NCBI GenBank assembly: GCA_019745575.1 | Contig: JAIETA010000195.1 | Location: 1-44,064, forward strand | Length of the DNA stretch: 44,064 bases | Direction: 5' to 3' | Origin: Reyranella sp. | GTDB taxonomy: Bacteria; Pseudomonadota; Alphaproteobacteria; Reyranellales; Reyranellaceae | Shown: piece by piece, positions 24,652 through 33,450 of the stretch | How the letters are laid out: each line of letters begins with the position of its first letter | Numbering within the stretch: the stretch's first letter is position 1 | Made by a program: the position numbers and the translations under genes | The notes under the pieces: generated by a model | Told to the model about the DNA's origin: nothing | Database searches by the model: none | The model's input: the letters and a program-made list of their open reading frames with translations, nothing else

Positions 24652-25818
24652 ATGTTGAATCGCAGCCTCAGGGCCTGGATCGCGCTGCCCGTGCTGGCGG
24701 CAGCGTTGTCCGCCTGCAAGCCGGAAAACAAGTTCATGCCGCCGCCGCCACCCGAGATCAGCGTGGCGCCGCCCCTGCAGCAGCAGGTGACCCCCTACGA
24801 GGAGCTGACCGGCAACACCGTGTCCTTCGCCACGGTCGACCTGGTGGCGCGCGTCGAGGGCTTTCTGACCGACATCAAGTACGTCGATGGTGCCTTCGTG
24901 AAGAAGGGCGACACGTTGTTCATCATCGAACAGACGATGTACAAGGCGAAGGTCAAGGAGGCCGAGGCCCAGCTCGCCGCCGCCAAGGCGGCGCTGGTGC
25001 AGGCCGAGGCGGAGTTCACCCGCCAGGAGACCTTGCTCAAGCAGAACGTGGCAGCGCAGGCCACCTTCGACGTGGCCAAGGCCAAGCGGGACTCGGCGCG
25101 GGCCAATGTCGAGAACCAGGAAGGCAACCTGACGGTCGCCCAGACCAACCTCGGCTACACCACCGTGCTGGCGCCGTTCGACGGCATCGTCACCAAGCAT
25201 CTGATCACGGTGGGCGAACTGGTCGGCAACGGCGTCGCCACCAAGCTGGCCACGATCGTGCAGCTCGACCCGATCTACGTCACCTTCAACATGAGCGAGC
25301 AGGACATCCTGCAGATTCGCGAGAACGTCGCGAACCGCCGGCTCTCGGTCGACGACATCAGCAAGATCCCGCTCAGCATCGGCCTGATGAACGAGGATGG
25401 CTACCCGCACCAGGGCCACCTCAACTACGTCGCGCCCGAGATCGACGCCTCGACCGGAACGATCCTGGTGCGCGGCCTGTTCGCCAACCCCAACCGCAAC
25501 CTGCTGCCCGGCTTCTTCGTCCGCGTCCAGGTCCCGATGGGACTCGGCGCCAAGGCCTCCCTGCTCGTGCCCAACCGCGTGATCGCCGAGGACCAGGCCG
25601 GCAAGTACCTGCTGGTCCTCAACAAGGACAACGTCGTCGAGCAGCGCCGGGTGACCACCGGGCAACTGGTCGTGGGCGGTCTGCGGGTGGTCACGACGGG
25701 CCTGAATGCCGACGACCGCGTCGTGCTGTCGACAAGCGGTCGGGCGATCCCGGGTCACAAGGTGGTGCCCAAGGCCACCACCATCGCCGCCGCGCCCGCC
25801 AGCGTCTCGGTCAAGTGA
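24652..25818 (+). CDS. RND efflux periplasmic adaptor (membrane fusion) lipoprotein
   Basis: Encodes 388 residues. The signal ends in the lipobox LSAC, so Cys is lipidated. The hairpin and lipoyl halves are clear: VDLVARVEGFLTDIKYVDGAFVKKGDTLFIIEQ, a long coiled-coil (QLAAAKAALVQAEAEFTRQETLLKQ), then NLGYTTVLAPFDGIVTKHLITVGELVG. The adaptor links the inner-membrane pump to an outer-membrane channel. GGGGAG precedes the ATG by about 14 bp. The RND pump gene follows after 14 bp; no TolC-type gene is in the window. Confidence 0.92.
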   Translation: MLNRSLRAWIALPVLAAALSACKPENKFMPPPPPEISVAPPLQQQVTPYEELTGNTVSFATVDLVARVEGFLTDIKYVDGAFVKKGDTLFIIEQTMYKAKVKEAEAQLAAAKAALVQAEAEFTRQETLLKQNVAAQATFDVAKAKRDSARANVENQEGNLTVAQTNLGYTTVLAPFDGIVTKHLITVGELVGNGVATKLATIVQLDPIYVTFNMSEQDILQIRENVANRRLSVDDISKIPLSIGLMNEDGYPHQGHLNYVAPEIDASTGTILVRGLFANPNRNLLPGFFVRVQVPMGLGAKASLLVPNRVIAEDQAGKYLLVLNKDNVVEQRRVTTGQLVVGGLRVVTTGLNADDRVVLSTSGRAIPGHKVVPKATTIAAAPASVSVK

Positions 25819-25832
25819 CCGGGCCCGCCTAG

Positions 25833-28800
25833 ATGATCTCCAAGTTCTTCATCAACCGGCCGGTCCTGGCCAATGTGCTGGCCATCGTCATCGTCCTGAT
25901 CGGCGGTGTCGCGCTCGCCACCCTGCCGGTCTCGCAGTACCCCAACATCGTGCCGCCGACGGTGCAGGTCACGACGAACTACCCCGGCGCCAGCGCGCGG
26001 ACCGTGATCGACGACGTTGCCCTGCCGATCGAGCTGCAGGTCAACGGCGTCGAAAAGATGATCTACATGCAGTCGTACAGCACGGATGCCGGCACCTATA
26101 CGCTGACCGTGACGTTCGAGATCGGCACCGACCTGAACTTCGCCCAGGTGCTGGTGCAGAACCGCGTCAGTGCCGCGCTGGCCGCACTGCCGGTCGAGGT
26201 GCAGGCGCAGGGCGTGATCGTCGAGAAGAAATCGACGTCGATCCTGCAAATCGTGTCGCTGACTTCGCCGGACGACCGCTACAACAGCCTCTATCTCAGC
26301 AACTACGCCACCATCAACCTGGTCAACGAGCTGTCGCGCGTGCCCGGCGTCGGCAACGTCAACGTGCTGGGCGTCGGCCAGTACTCGATGCGGGTCTGGC
26401 TCGATCCCGAGAAGCTCTACACCTACGGCCTCACGCCGTCCGACGTCACCCGCGTCATCCAGCAGCAGAGCCAGTCGGTGGCGGCCGGCCAGGTCGGCAT
26501 GCCGCCGGCGCCCAAGGGGCTGGATTTCCAGTACACGGTCGACATCGAGGGGCGGCTGAGCACGCCCGAGCAGTTCGGCAACATCATCGTCAAGGCCGAC
26601 CAGGGCAACGGCGGCCGTATCCTGCGCGTCAAGGACATCGGCCGAGTCGAACTGGGCGCCCAGACCTACGCCCAGACCTCGCAGTTCAACGGCAAGCCCA
26701 ACTCCGGCATCGCCATCTACCAGCTGCCCGACGCCAACGCCCTCGAAGTCGCCGATGCGATCAAGGCCAAGATGGCGCAGCTCTCCAAGAACTTCCCGCC
26801 AGGCCTTGCCTACTCGGTGCCGTTCGACACGACCCGCTTCGTCAAGGCGTCGATCAACGAGGTCTACATGACGTTGATCGAGGCCGGCATCCTGGTGCTG
26901 ATCGTGATCGTGATCTTCCTGCAGGACTGGCGCGCCATGCTGGTGCCGGCGACCACGATCCCGGTGACGATCATCGGCGCCTTCGCCGCCATGGCGGCGC
27001 TCGGCTTCACCGTCAACACGACGACGATGTTCGGCATCGTGCTGGCCATCGGCATCGTGGTCGACGACGCCATCGTGATCGTCGAGGGCGTCGCGCGCCA
27101 CATCGAGCGCGGCATGTCGAGCCACGACGCGGCGATCAAGGCGATGGACGAGCTGTTCGGCCCGGTCATCGGCATCACCCTGGTGCTGATGTCGGTGTTC
27201 ATCCCGGCCGCCTTCGTGCCCGGCCTGACCGGCCAGATGTTCGCCCAGTTCGCCCTGGTCATCGCCGCCACCGCGCTGATCAGCGCCATCAACGCCGCCA
27301 CGCTGAAACCGACCCAGTGCGCCCTGTGGCTCAGGCCCACGGTGCCGCCGGAGAAGCGCAACATCTTCTTCCGCAGCTTCAACAAGGTCTACGACAAGCT
27401 CGAGCACGCCTATGCCCGGCTGGTCGGCGCCATGGTCCGGCGCAGCGGCCCGATGGTGCTTGTCGCCCTGGTGCTGGCCGGCATCGGCGGCTGGGGCGTG
27501 GCGCGGCTGCCCACCGCCTTCATTCCCAACGAGGACCAGGGCTACCTGATGATCGGCCTGCAACTGCCGGACGGCGCCTCGCTGGAGCGCACCGGCATCG
27601 CGCTCGACCAGGCGACCAAGATCGCCATGGCCATGCCGGGCGTCGACAACGTGGTGTCGCTGGGCGGCATGTCGGTGCTCGACAGCAACTCGGCGCTGGC
27701 CAATTCCGCGGTCGCCTACGTCATCCTGAAGGACTGGGGCGTGCGCGAGAAAGCTGCGGGCCAGGACCTGCGCTCGATCGTGCTCGGCCTCATGAAGGAG
27801 CTCGAGGCTCTGCCGGATGGCCGGGCGTTCGTCGTCGTGCCGCCCGCCATCCAGGGCATCGGCAACGCCGGCGGCTTCCAGATGCAGATCGAGCAGCGCG
27901 ACGGCAGCTTCGACTACGCCAAGCTGCAGGCCGTGACGGACACCATGCTCGAGCAGGCCGGCACCCAGTCGGCCCTGACCAATCTCATCACCTCTTACCG
28001 CGCCGGTGCGCCGCATGTTCGCGTCGAGATCGATCGGGTGAAGGCCGAGTCGTTGAAGGTCCCGGTCGGCGAGGTCTTCACGACTCTCTCCTCCTACCTC
28101 GGCTCCTCGTACGTCAACCGGTTCAACAAGTTCGGCCTCAGCCTGATGGTCTTCCTCCAGGCCGAGTCGCAGTACCGCACCCGGCCCGAGGACATCCTGC
28201 GGCTGCAAGTCAAGAATCTCGACGGGCAGATGGTGCCGATTGGCGCCATCGCCGAATTGCGCGACGCCCTGGGGCCGCCGCTGATCAGCCTCTACAACCT
28301 CTACCCGTCGGCCGCGATCGTGGGCTCGCCGGCGGCCGGCTTCAGCTCCGGCGAGGGCATCGAGCTGATGAACCAGATCGCCGCCGCGATCCTGCCCCCC
28401 GGCACCGGCTACGAATGGACCGGCATGGCCTACCAGGAGAACATCGTCGGCAATCAGCTGATGTATGTCTTCGCCCTGTCGATCCTGCTGGTCTATCTCT
28501 GCCTGGCCGGCCAGTACGAGAGCTGGGTCGCCCCGCTGGCGGTGATCCTGGCCGTGCCGCTGGCCTTGAGCGGCCCGGCCATCGCTCTCTCCGCCGTCGG
28601 CCTCGCCAACAACATGTACACCCAGATCGGCCTGATGCTGCTGATTGCGCTCGGCGCCAAGAACGCCATCCTGATCGTCGAGGTGGCGCGCGAGAGCCGC
28701 CTGGTCGAAGGCAAGGACATCGCCGAGGCCGCGGTCGAGGCGGCACGCACACGTTTCCGCCCCATCCTGATGACGTCCTTCGCCTTCATCCTGGGCGTCG

Positions 28801-29003
28801 TGCCGCTGGTCACCGCGACCGGCGCCGGCGCGAACGCCCGGGTCTCGCTCGGTCTCTGCGTGATGAGCGGCATGATCGCCTCGACCTGCCTTGCCGTGCT
28901 GTTCGTGCCATCGTTCTTCACGGTGCTGCAGCGCTTCGAGGAACGGGGGAAGAAGAAGGCGCCCAAGACGCCTCCTGCCGAGGTTGCTGCCGCGTCGAAC
29001 TGA
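25833..29003 (+). CDS. RND multidrug efflux permease (HAE-1 family)
   Basis: Encodes 1056 residues, full length for the AcrB/MexB class. The start MISKFFINRPVLANVLAIVIVLIGGVALATLPVSQYPNIVPPTVQV and the TM4 region with GIVVDDAIVIVEGVARHIERG are diagnostic (the D-D pair relays protons). Twelve membrane helices and two large periplasmic loops are in place, including FIPNEDQGYLMIGLQLPDGASLERT. It exports hydrophobic drugs, dyes or solvents with the adaptor encoded just upstream. A patatin lipoprotein gene starts 13 bp downstream on the same strand. Confidence 0.95.
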   Translation: MISKFFINRPVLANVLAIVIVLIGGVALATLPVSQYPNIVPPTVQVTTNYPGASARTVIDDVALPIELQVNGVEKMIYMQSYSTDAGTYTLTVTFEIGTDLNFAQVLVQNRVSAALAALPVEVQAQGVIVEKKSTSILQIVSLTSPDDRYNSLYLSNYATINLVNELSRVPGVGNVNVLGVGQYSMRVWLDPEKLYTYGLTPSDVTRVIQQQSQSVAAGQVGMPPAPKGLDFQYTVDIEGRLSTPEQFGNIIVKADQGNGGRILRVKDIGRVELGAQTYAQTSQFNGKPNSGIAIYQLPDANALEVADAIKAKMAQLSKNFPPGLAYSVPFDTTRFVKASINEVYMTLIEAGILVLIVIVIFLQDWRAMLVPATTIPVTIIGAFAAMAALGFTVNTTTMFGIVLAIGIVVDDAIVIVEGVARHIERGMSSHDAAIKAMDELFGPVIGITLVLMSVFIPAAFVPGLTGQMFAQFALVIAATALISAINAATLKPTQCALWLRPTVPPEKRNIFFRSFNKVYDKLEHAYARLVGAMVRRSGPMVLVALVLAGIGGWGVARLPTAFIPNEDQGYLMIGLQLPDGASLERTGIALDQATKIAMAMPGVDNVVSLGGMSVLDSNSALANSAVAYVILKDWGVREKAAGQDLRSIVLGLMKELEALPDGRAFVVVPPAIQGIGNAGGFQMQIEQRDGSFDYAKLQAVTDTMLEQAGTQSALTNLITSYRAGAPHVRVEIDRVKAESLKVPVGEVFTTLSSYLGSSYVNRFNKFGLSLMVFLQAESQYRTRPEDILRLQVKNLDGQMVPIGAIAELRDALGPPLISLYNLYPSAAIVGSPAAGFSSGEGIELMNQIAAAILPPGTGYEWTGMAYQENIVGNQLMYVFALSILLVYLCLAGQYESWVAPLAVILAVPLALSGPAIALSAVGLANNMYTQIGLMLLIALGAKNAILIVEVARESRLVEGKDIAEAAVEAARTRFRPILMTSFAFILGVVPLVTATGAGANARVSLGLCVMSGMIASTCLAVLFVPSFFTVLQRFEERGKKKAPKTPPAEVAAASN

Positions 29004-29016
29004 TCAGGAGGCGAAC

Positions 29017-30225
29017 TTGTATCTGCGTGTCGTGCTGGCCTTTGCAGCGCTGTCGGTCGGCTGTCTCGGCCTCGGCGCCTGCTCGATTCCGGAGCGCGGT
29101 GCGGCGGTGCCGGCGACTGAAACCGCGCGCGCCCTGCCGCTCGGCATTCCCAACGCGCGGTTTTTCGCCGACGGGGACTCGAAGGCTATCATCGACGAAG
29201 GTGCCCGCGCCTTCGAGCGCGAGCAGGCGGCGCTGCGCGCCGAGGGCAAATCGACCACGCGTCTGCCGCCTGTCTACTATCTTGCGGTCTCCGGCGGCGG
29301 CGACAACGGCGCCTTCGGTGCTGGACTGATGAACGGCTGGACGACGCTCGGCACGCGACCGGAGTTCAAGATGGTGACCGGCGTCAGCACGGGCGCCCTG
29401 ATCGCGCCCTTCGCGTTCCTCGGACCGGACTACGACAACGCCTTGCGCGACGTCTATACGACCATGACCGCCGACAAGGTCTTCCGCGTGCGCGGCCTGC
29501 CCGCGGCCCTGTTCGACGACGCCATGGCCGACACCGGGCCGCTGGCCGAGGTGATCGCCGGCTACGCCGACCAGAAGATGCTCGATGCAATTGCCCGCGA
29601 ATACCGGAAGGGCCGCCTGCTGCTGATCGGCACCACCCACCTCGACGCACAACGGCCGGTCATCTGGAACATCGGCGCCATCGCCGCCAGTGGCCATCCC
29701 GGCGGCCTCGATCTCTTCCGCAAGATCCTGCGCGCCTCGGCGGCGATCCCCGGCCTCTTCCAGCCGGTCCTGTTCGACGTCGAGATCGATGGCAGGAAAT
29801 ACCAGGAGATGCACGTCGACGGCGGCGCCATCGCCCAGCTCTTCCTCTACCCGCCATCGATCAACATCGCCAACAGCGGCGTCCGCCGCGCCCGGCACGC
29901 CTACATCATCCGCAACGCGCGGCTCGACCCGGACTATGCGGCGAGCGAGCGACGGACCATCTCGATCGCCGGCCGCGCCATCAACACCATGCTGGCGGCC
30001 AGCGGCCAGAACGACGTGCTGCGCACCTACTTTGTCACCCAGCGTGATGGCGTCGACTACAACCTGGCCTATATCGGCGCGGATTTCCAAGCGCCCAAGC
30101 CCGGTGAATTCGACCAGGCCTACATGCGGGCGCTCTACGCCTACGGCTTCCAGGAAGGCAGGGACGGCCGTGCCTGGCACAAGTTGCCGCCGGGACTTGA
30201 ACGCGCTGCCGCCGCGACGCGATAG
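29017..30225 (+). CDS. Patatin-like phospholipase lipoprotein
   Basis: Encodes 402 residues from TTG. AGGAGG lies 5 bp before this TTG, the best start signal in the region, and it yields a proper lipoprotein signal ending LGAC. The patatin core has SGGGDNGAFGAGLMNGW (oxyanion hole), TGVSTGALIAPF (nucleophile Ser in G-x-S-x-G) and VDGGAIAQLF (catalytic Asp of D-G-G). It should be a membrane-anchored serine lipase acting in the envelope. It follows the RND pump gene by 13 bp and is likely co-transcribed. A role in membrane lipid repair during efflux stress is only a guess. Confidence 0.88.
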   Translation: MYLRVVLAFAALSVGCLGLGACSIPERGAAVPATETARALPLGIPNARFFADGDSKAIIDEGARAFEREQAALRAEGKSTTRLPPVYYLAVSGGGDNGAFGAGLMNGWTTLGTRPEFKMVTGVSTGALIAPFAFLGPDYDNALRDVYTTMTADKVFRVRGLPAALFDDAMADTGPLAEVIAGYADQKMLDAIAREYRKGRLLLIGTTHLDAQRPVIWNIGAIAASGHPGGLDLFRKILRASAAIPGLFQPVLFDVEIDGRKYQEMHVDGGAIAQLFLYPPSINIANSGVRRARHAYIIRNARLDPDYAASERRTISIAGRAINTMLAASGQNDVLRTYFVTQRDGVDYNLAYIGADFQAPKPGEFDQAYMRALYAYGFQEGRDGRAWHKLPPGLERAAAATR

Positions 30226-30375
30226 CAAGGCCGCGGCCCCTTGGCACTCGCCGGACCTCAGGGAGGTGGCCGATATATGTGCTTGCCGGACGGTCAGCGA
30301 GCCGGAGACAGGATCGAGCGGGGTGAGCTATTCTCGAGGGCGGACAGCTGCTGATCGGACTCGGACAATGACGCA

Positions 30376-31092
30376 ATGAACCTCGACCACCTTCTGGACC
30401 GGAACGTCGAGTGGGCGCAAAGCAAGACGCGCGACGATCCCACGTTCTTCGTCCGCATGGCCGAACAGCAATCGCCCAAGTATCTGTGGATCGGCTGTTC
30501 CGACAGTCGCGTCACGGCGAACGACGTGCTCGGCCTCGACCCCGGCGAGATCTTCGTCCACCGCAACGTCGCCAACGTGGCCCACACCAGCGACATGAAT
30601 CTCCTCGCCGTGCTGGAGTACGCCATCGACGTCCTGCGCGTGCAGCACGTCATCGTCTGCGGCCACTATGGCTGCGGCGGCATCGAGCGCGCGCTCGGCG
30701 ACGACCGCTCGGCGCTCGTCGACTACTGGCTGCAGCCGATCTTCATGCTCTACCGCCGGCACCGCGCCATGTTCGACGCCCTGCCCGACCGGCGCGCACA
30801 GGTCGACCGGATGTGCGAACTCAACATCGAGATGCAGGTCCGGCGCGTCGCCGCCATGCCCGTCGTCGAGAACGCCTGGTCGAACGGCGTGCCGCTGCAT
30901 CTGCATGGCTGGATCTACGGCATGCACGACGGCCTGCTGCGCGACCTCGGGCCGACGCTGTCATCGCTGGCCGAACGCGACGCGCTGGTCGGCATCGACC
31001 AGCGCGTTCTGGAACCGGTGGAACCGAAAAGCACCCTGCGCCGCCACGCGATCGAGGCGTTCTCCGCGCTCGATCCCGACAACAAGGCCTGA
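30376..31092 (+). CDS. Beta-class carbonic anhydrase
   Basis: Encodes 238 residues. The zinc ligands are visible: Cys41 in GCSDSR (with the Asp43-Arg45 dyad), His97 and Cys100 in VCGHYGCGG. EIFVHRNVANVAHTSD and LHGWIYGMHDGLL are typical of the Can/CynT type. It interconverts CO2 and bicarbonate in the cytosol. It ends 20 bp before the left attachment repeat, so it is the last chromosomal gene before the integrated element. No obvious partner gene. Confidence 0.93.
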   Translation: MNLDHLLDRNVEWAQSKTRDDPTFFVRMAEQQSPKYLWIGCSDSRVTANDVLGLDPGEIFVHRNVANVAHTSDMNLLAVLEYAIDVLRVQHVIVCGHYGCGGIERALGDDRSALVDYWLQPIFMLYRRHRAMFDALPDRRAQVDRMCELNIEMQVRRVAAMPVVENAWSNGVPLHLHGWIYGMHDGLLRDLGPTLSSLAERDALVGIDQRVLEPVEPKSTLRRHAIEAFSALDPDNKA

Positions 31093-31112
31093 CGTCGCCG
31101 TCGAGGCGCAGG

Positions 31113-31159
31113 AATGGCGTCCCCGAGAGGATTCGAACCTCCGACCTCCGGTTTAGGAA
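31113..31159 (-). other. attL: 3' fragment of tRNA-Arg(CCT)
   Basis: These 47 bp are identical to 43987-44033. On the minus strand they cover the anticodon CCT, the 3' side of the anticodon stem, the T-arm, the acceptor 3' strand and the CCA. The next base differs (G31160 against A44034), so the D-arm and 5' acceptor are missing and this copy cannot make a tRNA. It is the displaced chromosomal 3' end. Confidence 0.9.
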
Positions 31160-31236
31160 GCCTGCCACGATCTATTTCATGCTGCCGCACCGCACAGCGC
31201 GAGGCGCGCTAAATCGCCGCGCCACAAGGCTTCTAC

Positions 31237-31271
31237 GCATCATCATGCTGCACGAGACAGCATCACGCATC
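31237..31271 (+). repeat. Candidate integrase arm-binding repeats, left end
   Basis: GCATCATCATG begins at 31237 and GCATCACGCATC at 31260-31271. The latter 12-mer recurs exactly and in the same orientation near the right end (43893-43904). It lies about 75 bp upstream of the integrase start. Repeats near both att sites are what arm-type sites of a tyrosine integrase look like. Confidence 0.5.
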
Positions 31272-31345
31272 GCTCTGGAATATGGCTTTCGAGTGCCAGG
31301 CAAGTGCCCGCAAAGTTTTCGCGTTAACTTGGACGCGAGGTGCAC

Positions 31346-32692
31346 ATGCAAACAGAGATCACGACTTCCGTCGTCAAAAGCCTTCGACCCGATGGGCAGC
31401 GCTACACCGTCTGGTGCACAGAAGAGAATCCAGCGGGCTTTGGTATTCGCGTTCGTAAGAGCGGTACGAAGACCTATGTCCTGCTTGCACGCACGTTGAG
31501 CGGCGGTCAGTCGCTTGTGACGTTGGGCAGGACAGGAGCGCTATCACTGCCCGACGCTCGGAAGGCCGCCTGGGCAGCCCTGTCAAAAATCCAGAAGGGT
31601 GAGAGCCCCAATGCCGAGAAGAAAGCGCTGTCCAGCCAGACCTTCGGTACGCTGGCAACGCTCTATATGGAGGAACTCAGGACCAAGAGGCAGGGGCATC
31701 AGGTCGAAGGGTATCTGCGCCGCGAATGGCTCGGAGAGGTGCCTAGTCGGAGGCGCATCACGAAGGACGGTCGAACCTTCTGGCAGACGACCTGGACACC
31801 CGGCAAGGACAGGGGTCTGCGGGACAAGCCCGCTCCACTGATCACACGCGAAGATATACTCGCCCGCCTAAACATAGTCCGCGCTACTCGCGGCAAATTT
31901 GCCGCTCGCCATGCTTTGAATTCCGTCCGTCAGGCCCTCAACTGGGCGGCCGAGTTCAACATCTGCGGGGTTAAGACCTCGCCTGCCGCATTCCTCCGAG
32001 ACAAGAGCGTCGGCCTTGCAGGCAAGGACATGCGTAGGCAGCGCGTTCTGAGTGATGACGAGATTAGAGCCGTTTGGCGCGCCGCTAGTGACGCAGGCGT
32101 ATTCGGAGTCCTTGTTAAAGTCCTTTTGCTTTCAGGCCAGCGCCGCGATGACTGGCGGGAGGCTCGCTATTCCGAGCTAGGGCAGGACGGCGACCAGGAG
32201 CTACTGATCGTGCCATCGGCACGCTACAAGACCAACGAGACCCACGAGGTTCCGATTACGCCGCTCATGTCTAAGCTTCTCGGGACGCTCCCTCGCTTCG
32301 TCGGCTCAGACTACATCTTCACACTCGCCGGTCGCCGACCGATCACCACCTCTCGGCACAAAGAGCAACTAGACGAGGCTAGCGGCGTCTCGAGTTACAC
32401 CCTGCACGACCTCCGCCGCACAGCCCGGACGAGGATGGCAGAAATCGGTGTTGATGACGCGGCGGCAGAGCGAGTGCTGGGACACGCACTTTCCGGCGTG
32501 CACAAGACCTATAATGTCTCCAAGCATCGGAAGCAGAAGCGGGCAGCGATCGAGACTTGGGAGGCCGAATTGATGCGCCTTCTACAGCCGCCCGCGACCA
32601 GTGACAACGTCATCTCGCTGCAGCGCTTCGCAGGACCGGCCAAGACCTCGGCGCAGTCGGCCGCTGCGGACCGCTACCGGATGCCCGGCTAG
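31346..32692 (+). CDS. Tyrosine site-specific integrase (DUF4102/P4-type)
   Basis: Encodes 448 residues. The N-terminal arm-binding domain reads SLRPDGQRYTVWCTEENPAGFGIRVRKSGTKTYVLLAR.L.G...LVTLGRTGALSLPDARKAAW, as in DUF4102 integrases of P4-type elements. The catalytic set is complete: Arg266, His354 and Arg357 in HDLRRT, His380 in LGHALSG, and the nucleophile Tyr389. ATG 31346 is taken because GCGAGG lies 6 bp upstream; a GTG at 31340 would have none. It faces inward from attL, at the end away from the intact tRNA. It should catalyse insertion and excision at the tRNA-Arg site. Confidence 0.93.
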   Translation: MQTEITTSVVKSLRPDGQRYTVWCTEENPAGFGIRVRKSGTKTYVLLARTLSGGQSLVTLGRTGALSLPDARKAAWAALSKIQKGESPNAEKKALSSQTFGTLATLYMEELRTKRQGHQVEGYLRREWLGEVPSRRRITKDGRTFWQTTWTPGKDRGLRDKPAPLITREDILARLNIVRATRGKFAARHALNSVRQALNWAAEFNICGVKTSPAAFLRDKSVGLAGKDMRRQRVLSDDEIRAVWRAASDAGVFGVLVKVLLLSGQRRDDWREARYSELGQDGDQELLIVPSARYKTNETHEVPITPLMSKLLGTLPRFVGSDYIFTLAGRRPITTSRHKEQLDEASGVSSYTLHDLRRTARTRMAEIGVDDAAAERVLGHALSGVHKTYNVSKHRKQKRAAIETWEAELMRLLQPPATSDNVISLQRFAGPAKTSAQSAAADRYRMPG

Positions 32693-32802
32693 CGCCGGGT
32701 AGCAGGGGTCGGGGCCACCGCGGCCGACCAGCGGGCGTAAGCCAGATCGCGCCGCGCTAACCGGGCCCACAGGGAGCGCTTATCCGATGGGGCGACCAGT
32801 CC

Positions 32803-33432
32803 CTATTTGCCGACTAAAGACGCTTGAGAGTGATTGGCGTAGGTCGGCCAGGTCGGCTCGTACTCTTCGGCCTGATTGCCCCAACAAGACCAGCCTGGGC
32901 GATTGCCGCGCGCAAACATTTCAAGGTACGGACCGTTAGAGCAATCCTCGATAATTTTGTATTGCTCGTCCGGTTTGCGAGAGTGCTCACGCTTCCTCGT
33001 CGCCATGAAGTTCACTTGCCGGCGGCCTGGGGCGTTCGTCCGAACGTTCTTGCCTCTCACGCCGAAGAGAAGAATTTCCGTGACATTCCGGAAGTAGAAG
33101 CCAACGCCGCGTCCGTCAGGCCCGCCGTCCTTCCTAATTTTGTGCCAGATGATGTTTGACTTGTAGCTGAACCCCCACGCGCTCAGCACCTTCAGGCCTT
33201 CGGGCAGTAGAGCGTTCGGCACCCAGAGATACAAGTGAGCGGTGTCAGCAAGGCTCTTCTCGACGGGGAGCGCACAAATCTCATCGAGAGTCATTGTTGA
33301 GTAGCGCTTTAGACGCTTGTGCTCAGGCGCCATCTTCCCCGTGCGATTTAAGAACTGCCACGGCGGGTCAGCCAGCACGGTGCCAAACTTCTTCTTCTTC
33401 GCGAAGCTGAGAAAGTCCTCGGAGGGGGTCAT
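32803..33432 (-). CDS. MT-A70-family DNA N6-adenine methyltransferase
   Basis: Encodes 209 residues. DPPW at residues 22-25 (in VLADPPWQFLNRTGKM) is the catalytic motif of adenine-N6 methylases of the MT-A70/MunI type. A C-terminal-half LYLWVPNALL..GLKVLSAWGF and GWSCWGNQ complete the Rossmann fold. ATG 33432 has GAAGG 6 bp upstream; a TTG at 33444 is possible. It ends the operon with the BglII-like endonuclease gene, which stops 18 bp upstream, and should protect the host site from that enzyme. The recognised sequence is not readable. Confidence 0.9.
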   Translation of the reverse strand: MTPSEDFLSFAKKKKFGTVLADPPWQFLNRTGKMAPEHKRLKRYSTMTLDEICALPVEKSLADTAHLYLWVPNALLPEGLKVLSAWGFSYKSNIIWHKIRKDGGPDGRGVGFYFRNVTEILLFGVRGKNVRTNAPGRRQVNFMATRKREHSRKPDEQYKIIEDCSNGPYLEMFARGNRPGWSCWGNQAEEYEPTWPTYANHSQASLVGK

Positions 33433-33450
33433 CGGAACCTTCAATCCACG

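Noticed and set aside
25755-28208. An 817-codon open frame on the minus strand opposite the RND permease gene.
   Set aside because: It mirrors the permease gene in a GC-rich frame and reads as His/Asp/Arg-rich low-complexity protein. The plus-strand permease is full length and unmistakable.
25706-29329. A 1207-codon frame on the plus strand overlapping the adaptor and permease genes.
   Set aside because: It is a +1 shadow of the permease gene, rich in Arg, Pro and Ala, without domains.
30226-30243. A hairpin CAAGG/CCTTG after the patatin lipoprotein gene.
   Set aside because: Only 5 bp of stem, an 8-nt loop and no T-run; too weak to call a terminator.
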